From Siphlonurus alternatus (lineage: Eukaryota; Arthropoda; Insecta; Ephemeroptera; Siphlonuridae), in assembly GCA_949825025.1 (NCBI GenBank), contig OX463778.1, positions 20,862,196-20,926,195 on the forward strand: DNA of 64,000 nt, read 5' to 3'. The position numbers and the translations under genes are program-made. Below, one piece after another: positions 52,866 through 64,000 of the stretch (the first letter of the stretch is position 1; the number at the start of each line of letters is the position of its first letter). The notes under the pieces are model-generated. The model saw nothing but the letters and a program-made list of their open reading frames with translations, ran no database searches and was not told the origin of the DNA.

Positions 52866-55800
52866 TATATCATGTCATAATTATGTCTGTTATATCGATA
52901 ACACCGATAACAAATTTAAAAAATATGTTAAGAAATAGGATTAAGTATCGTACAAAATCTTTTTCGCCACTTTTTATTTTTTTTTTCTAATTAATAGCAC
53001 CCTGCTTTTTATTTCATTATTATAATATGTATACACAACAGTGAAAACGACATTCATGCAATATAATTTTAGTTCGTTCCATACGATATTATCACTAATT
53101 AATGAAAATGTGCATTAAATTGTACGCGACGATGGTAAAAATGTTACTGAAATATAAAAAAACAGGTGGAAGTAACTCATCAGGCAAGAAATGGTCTTCT
53201 GGCAGTATATATGCATACTAATGAGACGAGAGAGTAGAGAGAGACGTAAGAACAGAGAGCAAGATAAAGATACCGAGAGAGACAGAGACCCGGAGAGAAG
53301 AGACTGATATTATTAAACACATCATTACTCTTGAGTCAAGACGGTCGATAGACGGGAACTGTAAAACTAGCTAGACATTCGAATTAAAAGGTAACTTTTT
53401 ATCTGATGTAACTTGATATTATAAGAAATTACTTGATGAAGACACGTCACGCCTGAAATTGTTGATGGGGGAGCTCATATTACCCATACTTGAGTAACGG
53501 TGCACCCTCTTTCTATAATGTGCGCTGATAACAGAGTTATTGGCAGCCAAAAGTACTTAACGTTTTGAAGAAGAAGAAGTTGTGAGATTTTAAATTTTAA
53601 CAGTTCCACTTATTTTATAACTGTTATAATGTTGATTACAGTATTTAAAATATAAATTTTAAAGTCATTAAATATTTTAATACAGATAAAGATATTTTAT
53701 AATTATATCATATTTAAGCATTATAATTTGTTTAAAAGTTATATATTTTATTATATAATACTATTTTTAGTCATATCTCTTTCTATACTAAATATTGATT
53801 TTCAATTGAAATTTCCTGTTAAAGTTATGAACTGGATAATTTGGTGTGAATATTCATTACATTTTATGATTGAATAAGTTTGTTTTATAAAAGTGGATTT
53901 GCATTAATGTCATGCAAACTAATATCATTGCGCACTTGCTTTGAACTCATATGGAAGCCATCTTTGTTGACGAGGTGATTTCGTTAGATATACACACTAC
54001 TGTCACATTTAATATGACTTATGATGATTTAATACGACTCTCACATTGTTAGTAATGCAATGTGGTCAGACAGTTCGTAATACATGGTTTTATTAGGAGA
54101 ACATAAAACCAAGTTTGACGCCGTGTATTGATTTCATTAAAATTTCAATATAATTTTTGTCTCAAAAGTGTATTTTAAATAGTTCACTTGGTTTTATACC
54201 ATGAAATTCAATCTCTTGTCACGGAATCAACGTTGCATGTCATGCAGTTAAAAAAAAAAACACAGAGCTGCCATCAAATTTCACACCGGCTTGCAATATT
54301 TATGCTGAGACGCAAAATGTCTGTACATTGAAATTTGGGAGACTGCATGGTTATTTACTTGTTGGCAATATTTTCTTGTTCATAGGAAGTTGATAAATAT
54401 AGTGACATTGTTAAATAAAAAGAAATGTTGCCATCACAAACAGGTGAATATTTATATATTTAGGGACACTTTCTCCAGTTGCGTCTCGTCAACATCTGTC
54501 GGTTATATAATATGTATTTATTAATTATATCTATATTTATATATATTTATATTATATTATAAGATGAGCATAAAATCTAATTATTGCTTTATCACAATTT
54601 TTTTCGAGAGAGAAGTAAGTCTTAATAGTGACAAAATTTAAATTTACGTATTTGCACATCATCAAATTATTTTAAAATTTTAAATTTTATGGAAAGTTGA
54701 ACTTTGAAAAATAATAAAATTAATATTGAACATTGCTCATTAAATTATAGTGTGCTCATTCATGCAGCAAATTTTAAGCATATTTTAAGCTTTACATTTT
54801 TGCGTCTTAATAATTTTTGGCAGCATAGCATCAATTTTTATGACATTCAAAATAAGAGCATTTTTTCTTATCTTTATGCATTGAAAGTGATCCCATATTG
54901 CAAATGTAATTTGTTCTGTTTGTAACTCGTGGTAGTGTGTATTCACACTCACTTGTATAATTCCTCTTTGCTATAAATATATATTAATTGAAACAAAGAA
55001 AAATTCAAGTAATAAGAATTATCTTATTTTCTATTTTGAATTTTTAAATTGAATTTATAATGAGCAAACTGCATGAAATTTTAATTGCATATTTGGAAAT
55101 AAGCTTTGAGTAATATTTTGTAATGTACTCGTGTATTTGTATTTTGTGTTTTTCTATTCAGATTTTTTTCAACCCACACTTTTAAAATCATGCAAAATTC
55201 TGTCCTTATGGTTACGAATTAAATATTTACATGACTATGACGTCATTGTTAGAGGATTCAAAAAATCTAGACACCATACACATGCATATAACTTATCGAA
55301 ACATCTTGTATCCACGATCCTACAAAATTAATCATTATAAAATAAATGGTTATAACAAGAAAAAAAAAATAAAATAAACAAAAGGAAGAACTTGCGAAGG
55401 AGAAGAGGATAATAATTCTGAATAATACATTAACAATTAGAACTGAATAATATGAAAATAAACATATTTATTCAACATTTATTTGCCAAATTTTATTATT
55501 TATATTTTATAATAAATAATTACTATATAAATGTATAGTAATTCACGGAAAATGTAAATGTAAAGTAAATGTGGAAAAAGTAAAGAGAGTTAGATATTTA
55601 ATTTTACACAAATAAATAAATCACCTGCTGCAATAAATATTTGTCAAGTTTATCAATATGTTATATTTACTAACAGGATTGATTGAGAATATTCAATATT
55701 GTATCAATCAATCAATTTATATTTTTCAAAACTGTGATAATTGCAATTATTAAAAAACATTAACTATCATAGTGCTAGCAATTTTAATTTAAATCACTGT

Positions 55801-56013
55801 TGCCAATATTACTGACAGTTATATTCATGTTGCATGTATGTGGGGCTTCTATGCTACATATCATATTAATATTTCATTACATACATATTATGCTGCACTT
55901 TGTTTGCGTATTTATATTGATTGCAGTAATACAATCGCTGTTAACCCCCACCCAGTTATTTTATCATCTTTTATTAATAATTTCAAAACAAAATGTATGC
56001 AATCAGCATTAAT
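52866..56013. other. AT-rich stretch with purine-rich patch and MITE relic
   Basis: No gene recognised. 53225-53305 is GA-rich but irregular. 53925-53990 (GCGCACTTGCTTTGAACTCA, GGAAGCCATCTTTG) resembles family B interiors and is probably a relic. A short hairpin lies around 55670-55720 (ATTGATTGA / TCAATCAAT). Confidence 0.45.
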
Positions 56014-56167
56014 GGGCGCGATTCACGAAGCAGTTAACCAGGTTTCTAGCCACGTTTACTTTAACCACGTTTAACTAGGGTGGTTTAACACGTAAAACAG
56101 CTATAGTTAAACGTGGTTAAGCTAAACGTGGTTAGAAATCTGGTTAAATGCTTCGTGAATCACGTTC
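56014..56167. mobile_element. Family A MITE copy 4
   Basis: 154-bp hairpin, GGGCGCGATTCACGAAGCAG to TGCTTCGTGAATCACGTTC. The right terminal bases have diverged. It lies 23 bp upstream of the longest CT repeat in the window. Confidence 0.88.
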
Positions 56168-56188
56168 ATTGAAAATAAAATTTAAATG

Positions 56189-56908
<720 letters not shown>

Positions 56909-57223
56909 TAGACAATTATGGTTGCATTTTTTTTTTATTTCATAATTAGAGAATATACAACAAATTATGGTGTTCTGAATTTTTTTCAGATTTTTTTGGA
57001 GTGCGTGAACTAATTTAGACAACCGTGACGTCATCAATAGCCAATCACAGTACGACAAAATGATGTCACGGTTGTCCCATCAGGTGTACCACCCTATTTC
57101 AGATATTTTAAATATTTTTTTTAATTAATTCCCGCACTCCAAAAAATCTGAAAAAATTCAGAGAAGCATAATTTTAAGTATATTTTTTAATTATAAAATA
57201 AAAAAAATGCAACCATTGCTGTC
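56909..57223. mobile_element. Family C MITE copy 9 (C3-type ends)
   Basis: 315 bp. The ends AGACAATTATGGTTGCATT and AATGCAACCATTGCTGTCT differ from C1 and C2. The inner TTCTGAATTTTTTTCAGATT arms and a CGTGACGTCATCAATAG core are shared. The partner site is TGATGTCACGG. A third end type shows modular exchange of termini in this family. Confidence 0.82.
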
Positions 57224-59634
57224 TTTTATAAGCAAACATTCAAAGAAGACAAATATAGAAAAATCTATTATAAATTTATTAATATTCTCACTGTAATGAC
57301 CAGAAAAAAATAAGAAAGCAAAGCCATCTATTAAGTAAGTTTAAATTGCTTTTACTTCTAATTTGTAATAAAAAAACGAAATTGTTTAAACTATGGTAAA
57401 TTTTAAGTTTAAAAACAAAGCTATAAAATGTATCACACATAAAAAGTAGCATGCATTATCAATAATAACATAGTCTATATTATATAAAAAAAATAATTTC
57501 TATGCATATTATAACTGTACAGTATAACACCCATTGGAACAATACAAATACAGAACAAGTTTAGTTATTTCTAATTGAATTCCATTCATGTATGTGTTGT
57601 ATGTATAGTTTAATGATTTCATTAGCAAGTAATTGGTTTCCAAAAGGACATAGCAGTTTTGTTCAATGTGTTTCAATTTACATTGCTATTTAAAGTCTCT
57701 ACGGACCCTCCCCCCTCCGAACGTTCTATGACACTTTACAACTCTGAAAGTCTCATCACGAGTTTGTCAATTTCAATTATATTGTTAGCTTTTATTAAAG
57801 GAAATTACGAGACAAAATTATTTCCTCAATTTACAATTTTAAAACAAGGAAATTAAAATTGTGTCATTGTTTTTTCATGTAATTGGTAACTTTGTTATTT
57901 TTATTGTTCTTTTTTCAGTGTAATCGACGTAATTTTGTTAGCAATGAGAATACTATGGGGTGTTTTTCTTGAGGGGTAGACCCAACTGTTGCTATTAGAT
58001 CTTATACTCAATTTCACACAGAATTTCGTTACGTCATTAATTATAAATTTATCATGATATAATGATATTCAGAATTAAAATTACGGACAGTAATTTAACA
58101 TATCTGACTGCACATACATGAAAACAGCTTGTTTTCTAAAGGAAATATATAGACTTTGTTATTAACATTCACTCATTAATTTGTATTTTATGGTACCCCA
58201 GAACATTGTTAGTTATGGTATGTACTTTTACTTCATGCGCGCACCTGTCTATATTCTGTGTATCTGTTGCAAAATTAAAAATGAATTTTTTTCATCTTCA
58301 ACCGACGTTATACATATATATTATAACATATGCGTACAATTTATAATCTAAAATAATGTAAATTCTTACTGCTAAATTATAATTTTCTTGCCTTATTAAT
58401 TATTCCAATGAATTGTTAAAAGATGAAAATAAATAAAATAATATCTATTAATCTTAGTTAACATACATTTATATATATATGATTTATAAAATACAATTAA
58501 ATGTTTTTTAATAATCTGTTTCATTTAAAATGTTGTTTAATAGTAAGGTAAATAATAATAATTGTTTATTAGGTTAAAAAATAAATGTTTGGGAGGAAAA
58601 AAAATAACTCAATTGGTGGCTGAAAAAAGCAAATGTTCATACAAAAAGTGAACATGCAGCCACCAAAAATATAATACACATTTGATAAAAAGGAAAAAGG
58701 AAATCTAATATTTGTGTGAATAGTTTTTTAAGCGTGGATATCGTATATCAATGTTGTACAGAATTGCATTATAGATTTATCTACTTATTTACGAATTTTA
58801 TCAACATATAATCAGATTATATAAATTCTTTTAAAAAGTAACGATAGGCTGTCAAAATGAAATTCAGTTATTGTAAACAAGAATGCCTTCCGTTTTATGT
58901 AAATCGATACAAAATTTATTCTTTATATACATGAACAATACTAAAAACAGTAACAAGCAAATAAAACTTTCTTTTAGGGAAAGTTTCATAAATTTATTTT
59001 AGATATACGTTTTTAAAAAATGCTCTTTGACAAATATCAAAAGTGCGCATGAAAGCTGCTGCTTATTTTTACAGTAAGTTTACAAGAAGTATAACAAATA
59101 TTATCGCGATGACAGGAAATTAGAACGACAAACTAATTCAAATTCAAGGAATTAAAGAATGGCATCTATAAATAGACTCTTGAGTCGTGATGAAATTTCA
59201 GTACTGAATATAAAAACTGATGGTCATTTTTAATATTTAATGTAATAAATGAAAAATGTGTGAATTAGAAATGTTTTAATTATTTTACAATATCATTATT
59301 TAACCGATTAAAATACATGTGAAAATGAGTGCTTTAAGCTTGTGCATGCACAGGTTCATCTAGTTCTCTAACAGAAATCGAATGTCTGTTAGAGCTTGTG
59401 CAGCCAGAGTTTATATAATTACCGACCATCCATTTCAGGTTTTAATGTTTCCCCCAGTCAAAATGAAGAAATTATATAATAATTATAATTTAAAAATATT
59501 AAAGTAATTCTAATAACCTTTCATTTCTTTTCAATGCTTTTACGAAATATCAATATATTTTATAATTTAAAACATAAAATTGGTGCGGTTATAGCGTCAG
59601 TCTGACAAATCGCACCCAATTTATCATCAATATA
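57224..59634. other. AT-rich stretch with small hairpins
   Basis: No gene recognised. Hairpins: 58612-58667 (TTGGTGGCTG / CAGCCACCAA), 59367-59396 (CTCTAACAGA / TCTGTTAGAG), and a 45-bp near-palindrome at 59580-59620 (GGTGCGGTT ... AATCGCACC) that may be a family A-like relic. Confidence 0.5.
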
Positions 59635-60019
59635 TATATTTATTTTTTACAAAAACCCCTGAAAACTTCCAGCTCGCAGTAAGGTAATGGTAGGGACAAG
59701 GTAGGGAAAGATGTGGTGGACATGGCCTGTTACGCGTCCCAGCATTCACCAAGGTGAGACTGAGGGAACCGTGGAAAATCTTAGTCAGGATGGACACTTG
59801 TACTTTTCATTAATGGACGAAAGCGATGTCCAAACCCTGGGGAACCACACACAAGTGCATCACTGCACTGAGTGGAAAGCGAGATTAATTTACCCCAGGG
59901 AGGGAGCATCGTGATTTTTACTTGAAACGGTCACCCATCCAGGTACTAACCACGACCAACGTAGCTTGACTTCGGTGATGTAACGAGAACCGGTCAATGC
60001 ACTGCGCCACGCTCGACCT
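59635..60019 (-). mobile_element. 5S rRNA-derived SINE, family S1, best-preserved head
   Basis: The minus-strand head (60019-59928) reads GGTCGAGCGTGGCGCAGTGC, ATTGACCGGTTCTCGTTACA, TCACCGAAGTCAAGCTACGT, TAGTACCTGGATGGGTGACC: the order and content of the 5S rRNA internal promoter. The body and central domain (GTCCATCCTGACTAAGATTT, TCCACGGTTCCCTCAGTC) and S1 tail (GGGACGCGTAACAGGCCATG) follow, ending in A-rich sequence near 59645. The short frames over it (59711-59914 and 60096-59890) are shadows. Confidence 0.9.
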
Positions 60020-60359
60020 AAAATAACAATTGTCAATATTAGACTGTCGTGATTGAGACATGTGACATCCCTGTTAGTAAATATTGACATTTTCATAAAA
60101 TTAATGTAGGAACGAAGTTTATTTTATCGTTATTTGCATTGATTGTTGGAAGTACGTTTGTTTGTATGCATTGTTTATGTTCGACACGTGTTTGTAAACA
60201 ATTACACACATTAAGTATTCACACATGCAGTGAATGTCAAGTTGTTTACTCACGTGCAGTGCCAGGGAAAAGGAGAGAAAGAGAGAGTGATAGAAAACAT
60301 TGTTTTGTTTATTAACTTGAAAAAACAATTATTTAGATGGACAAATTGGTTCTTGGGTA
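60020..60359. other. AT-rich stretch between SINE and MITE
   Basis: Nothing recognised apart from a short GA-rich patch at about 60270-60290. Confidence 0.5.
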
Positions 60360-60575
60360 CAGTCAAATTAGTTTGAAAGTCCGTCCGGAAGTAACCGGAA
60401 GTATGAATTTTGTGTCTGTTTTGTCTGTAATTCATTTTGAAACCTAAGTGAGTGTTTTGACGCAGAAGTACTGATCTATGTGTGAAATTGCAACGTTGAA
60501 ATATGAATAGGAAGACCAGAAATTTCAAACTTCCGGCTACTTCCGGAGGAAATATCATGCAAATTTTATTATAGT
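60360..60575. mobile_element. Family K MITE copy 3
   Basis: About 216 bp from CAGTCAAATTAG, with CCGGAAGTAACCGGAAGTAT on the left and CTTCCGGCTACTTCCGG on the right. The right terminus is diverged (AAATTTTATTATAG instead of AATTTGACTG). The minus frame at 60250-60558 is a shadow. Confidence 0.8.
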
Positions 60576-60687
60576 TACCTACTTGCCTTGGAGTAATTTA
60601 TCCACAAATTAACTGCTACAAAAGAACCAAAGCGGTACTGTCAGTTTAACATATTATATTTAAACAGTACTAAAATAATATAATATA

Positions 60688-63201
60688 CACAGAAAAAAAA
60701 TGTCGGTCAAATGACCACCTTCTAGGAGGTTAGCTGCCATCTGTACCTCCATTTAGGTGGTAGGCAAGCGGTACCTTCTAGAGTGTGGTTTTTTGACCAC
60801 CTATATCAATATTTTTTAAAACTGGCGCTGTATGACTCGATTTCTGTTGATCGATACGTGTTTCGAAGAACAGATGGATGCGTGAGAATCTCATCAAAAT
60901 ATATTTAGTGAAATGAATCCGCCAAGAAAACTTGATATACTTGTCATCGGTCTACGATAACATCCGATTTTGGTAAGTAAAAATATGTAGTACGTGTGTA
61001 TTAATAAAGTTGTGTGCAAGCACAAAATTTTAATACCTTTTGGATAAAAAACAAGACTTGCATGCCTTACTGTATAATGCATTGGGGTAGGTCAATTATA
61101 ATTGTTATAATTTTACCGAATAATTATATAAATTTCACACAATGAAGACTAAAAATTAAAATAATATAAATTATTAGCTGATTTTTAGTTATAAATATAT
61201 TATACATAATTTATATTATGTATTGCAAAGAATTGAAAAAGTTCCTCTAGCAGGATGATAAAAGCTTACCCTGCCAACCATTGGTGAGATGCTGAGGGAT
61301 TTCTCAAAATTTTCAAAGAGAATTTGCCCTTGCTTCATAAAGTATAGCATACATTTATCATCATTCATTATTTTATAAATTATATATTAAAATAATGTAC
61401 TGAAATAAATTATATTACATGACTTATAATTCTGCATTTTTTTTTTATAAATTAAATTGATTATTTAATTCGTTTGTCGAGATTAACTATATTTTATTGC
61501 ATTAATTTTTATCATAAAATTATGGTTCATGGTTGTGTTAATATCAATTTATTTTCTTCTTCTTCTTGTTCTTCGCCTAATATGAAATAACATAATAATT
61601 TGAATTTAGCATTGGGAAAATTTGAATATGCTAAAGCACTGATATTAAATCTTCGTTTTATAGGATAATGACTCATCTCAACTGCAACATAATTCCATCT
61701 ACATTTGTGAGACGATGCGTGGATGAAAGCATCAGGGAGGAGTCCGTACTTCTTGCAGAGTTGGAGCATATTTCAATACTAGCCATGTGATGGGGATTTT
61801 CTACAGGTGCAGCTAACTTGAAAATAGCATGTGTCTGCAGAAAACTTTGTTCTTAATTTAACAAGAATTGTGCAATATCAGTGGTGGTACATTCACAAGT
61901 GATAAACATGACCTGTGTGAAATCAAGTGAGAGCCGTTGCTGTGGAAGTTGTAGTTTACTTGATTAAAAGTGAAAAAAGTGAACTTGGATTGACAATGAT
62001 AATTTTGTGTCATTACTTGTAATGTAAAATTTATTGAAATAATAATTGTTTATTTTAATGGCATTTCATGTTGTGTTATTTAATTTTGATAAAAAAATCT
62101 ATTTAATTTCCTAAAAATTATAAAATAAATTCTTTCAATATTTTTAATGACAATTTTTTAAAAGTAAGTTGTTCTAGCAATAATTATTTTAAAAATTGCA
62201 AGATATTTAACTCTCTTTAGAAGTCTTAAGTGAATTTTTAAGCAATGATGATAATTTTTAATTTCTTTTTACCGTCATTAAGGAAGTTAATATAATTAAA
62301 ATAAAAATTATAGCATATTTTCAATCACTCTAGTTATATTACAAAGTAAATTTTAATTTCTTACTTTAATTTGTAGTGCTACTGAAAATTGAAACATTTT
62401 TTTTAAGACCATTTTCCTTTTAAATTACATGTATTTTTTTCCTTAAATTTCAGATAATTTTGAAACTTGGCAGTACTTTATTACTGGTTTCAAATATAAC
62501 CTCTTACATTGCAATTATTAATAGTATATTATTATATTATCTATTAACAATTTCACTTATAGGAAACTTAGATATATCATAAATTTCTTATGAATGCTTT
62601 ATTTCTCTGCTGTTAATATTACTATGTAATGATATTATGTATATTTTACAGGTTTAAATACTATTCATCTTCTCTTAATAGCTGAATAAGCAACAATATT
62701 TCTCTGCTAAAATTTAATTATAACAAATTTTTGAAAATAGTACAAGTCGTCATGTCATGTAAAGAATGATCAACAATTAAAAACCATTATTTTATATACA
62801 ATATTATATAAAAAAAAATAAAACAATATATTGCTTATTCAGATAGGAGAAGATGCATAGTATTAAACTTGTAAAAGATACATAATGTCATTACATGTAA
62901 CTTTCACGAGTGGAGTAAATGCACGACAAAAAAATAGGTTCTTATACTATTATCAGGCAGGCTATTTTCCTGCATTATAGAGGGTTAAAAGACCACCTTC
63001 GCGCAGGTTGCGACACTAGCGCCACGCAAGCAAAACACCCTCTTTAAAGAAGGTAAAATGACCACCTTTAGAGAAGTCATTTTAATACTTGAGTGCGGGT
63101 GATTTCACTTCGTATGAGGGAGGTCAAAAGACTTTCTAAATTGAGGGACGTTTTTAGTACTTTCAAAAAGGTGGTCATTTGACCGACAATTTTTTTCTGT
63201 G
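60688..63201. mobile_element. 2.5 kb TA-flanked DNA transposon derivative (family J)
   Basis: The TIRs are CACAGAAAAAAAATGTCGGT, continuing CAAATGACCACCTT, and the complement AAGGTGGTCATTTGACCGAC ... TTTTTTTCTGTG. TA lies on both sides (60686-60687 and 63202-63203). GACCACCT or its complement recurs in both subterminal regions (at least three times each side). The interior is AT-rich, with no transposase frame recognised; an 80-codon minus frame at 61769-61527 has no known domain. Tc1/mariner-type mobilisation is inferred from TA target use only. Confidence 0.85.
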
Positions 63202-63384
63202 TAGGCTTCAAGTTTTTTTTTTTTTTTTTTTCTTATGTAAATTTGGAATTAATTTGACTTAAGCACGGTTTTAATTCACATGATGACGGAATATCATGAT
63301 GTTTGCCAGATTTGCTGATGATAGTTTTGCAAGTATCAGACACATTTATAATTAGAAGTGAATTGGATCTAACCATCGCCAACA
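63202..63384. other. AT-rich stretch
   Basis: T17 run near 63213-63230; nothing else recognised. Confidence 0.5.
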
Positions 63385-63625
63385 GTGAAATTTCACCAAG
63401 GCTCCAAATACCGCGTGGACAAAAGTGTAACGCTCGTAGTGTTCCGAAGTGTATACCTTCTGGACTCCATTGCAGCTTTGTTTTTAGGCGTTACCAAGCA
63501 GTCTATAGAGGCATGGCGAACCAAAACTAGTTTGATATTGATAGACTGGGTGCTCTTCTTCCCTCATCCGAAATTGCAAATCAACATCTCTTAGTCTATT
63601 ACAGCTCTAGCAAGTGAGGCAATGT
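63385..63625. repeat. Dispersed repeat family M, copy 2
   Basis: Matches 25060-25400 in the same order: CAGTCTATAGAGGCATGG, CGAACCAAA, TTGCAAATCAACATCTCTTA, AGCTCTAGCAAGTGAGGCA. Two overlapping plus frames (63303-63530 and 63385-63594) cross it; one contains the string GVTKQSIEAWRTK, which looks protein-like, so the repeat might derive from coding sequence. No known domain. Confidence 0.6.
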
Positions 63626-63930
63626 CCTGTTAACTTTCCAACTGCGCAATGTCACTCTTGAAAATGAATATTTGATGGAGTGTCTGACTTGTGCTTCCTG
63701 GCCATCTGGCTTACATCAGTGACGTCACAGACGTTGTAGTGCAACTTCCAGACGATTAGGCTCTCTCCTCGCCTTGTTTTATGTAACAAAGTAATTAACT
63801 CTTGACTGAATTAAAATCTAAAAAATATAAGTTAATATGAAGATTTTTTTAAACTTTTTTTATTAATTTGCATCAACCATATCATAACTCTAAAATACAT
63901 ATTTTTTTTTCCGTCATCGGTGCGCATAAT
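63626..63930. other. Unassigned stretch
   Basis: GC-richer at 63640-63780, with a CRE-like GTGACGTCAC at about 63720; then AT-rich. Nothing recognised. Confidence 0.4.
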
Positions 63931-64000
63931 AAGTGCGATTCACGAAGCAGTTATATAGCCAGGTTTCTAACCACGTTTAATTTAATCACGTTTAACTAAG
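63931..64000. mobile_element. Family A MITE copy 5, cut by window end
   Basis: Starts AAGTGCGATTCACGAAGCAG and continues into the AACCACGTTTA motifs. The right half lies beyond the window. Confidence 0.85.

Noticed and set aside
59928..60019. Functional 5S rRNA gene
   Set aside because: Only the promoter-containing part matches, with substitutions, and it continues into a SINE body and tail shared by other copies.

Overview
The window is eukaryotic, almost certainly from an invertebrate animal. It is very AT-rich and has no bacterial-style gene packing. It carries long (CT)n/(GA)n microsatellites, many short palindromic DNA transposons (MITEs), and SINEs whose heads derive from 5S rRNA or tRNA. 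No viral or prokaryotic gene cluster is visible. I cannot name the species. No open frame in the 64 kb is a convincing complete protein gene: the longest frames lie inside microsatellites, MITEs or SINEs. The assembly has one run of 200 N at 52093-52292.

Most identifiable sequence is transposon-derived. Hairpin MITEs fall into recurring families, named here by letter. A has a GGGYGCGATTC end. B has AGGTGCATTTCC with TAA/TTAA targets. C is a large TA-target family with three end types and a conserved CRE-like core. K has CAGTCAAATTA ends, TA targets and ETS-like sites. Two further Harbinger-like elements have AGGYGGATT ends. Two bigger structures stand out. The first, 12321-17270, is a foldback element with about 1.1 kb terminal inverted repeats; it has been invaded by a 1.24 kb TA-flanked palindrome carrying a tRNA-like promoter in each arm, and by a family A MITE. 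The second, 60688-63201, is a 2.5 kb TA-flanked element with CACAG ends. Two SINE families (S1 and S2) share a 5S rRNA-like head and a central domain but have different 3' tails.

The best evidence for a host gene is at 49.8-50.3 kb. Five inverted CCAAT boxes, an NRF1-like palindrome and a second CG-rich GCGC stretch lead into an ATG within a YY1-like sequence at 50180. From there a 41-codon frame ends exactly at a splice-donor-like CAG|GTGTGA. If real, this is the first coding exon of a plus-strand gene whose later exons I could not identify. It is followed by a duplicated 218-bp block containing a 31-bp minisatellite. A weaker signal-peptide-like first-exon candidate lies at 40405-40545.

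The stretches between these features are AT-rich intergenic or intronic DNA with homopolymer runs and occasional unassigned GC-richer islands, which are listed individually.
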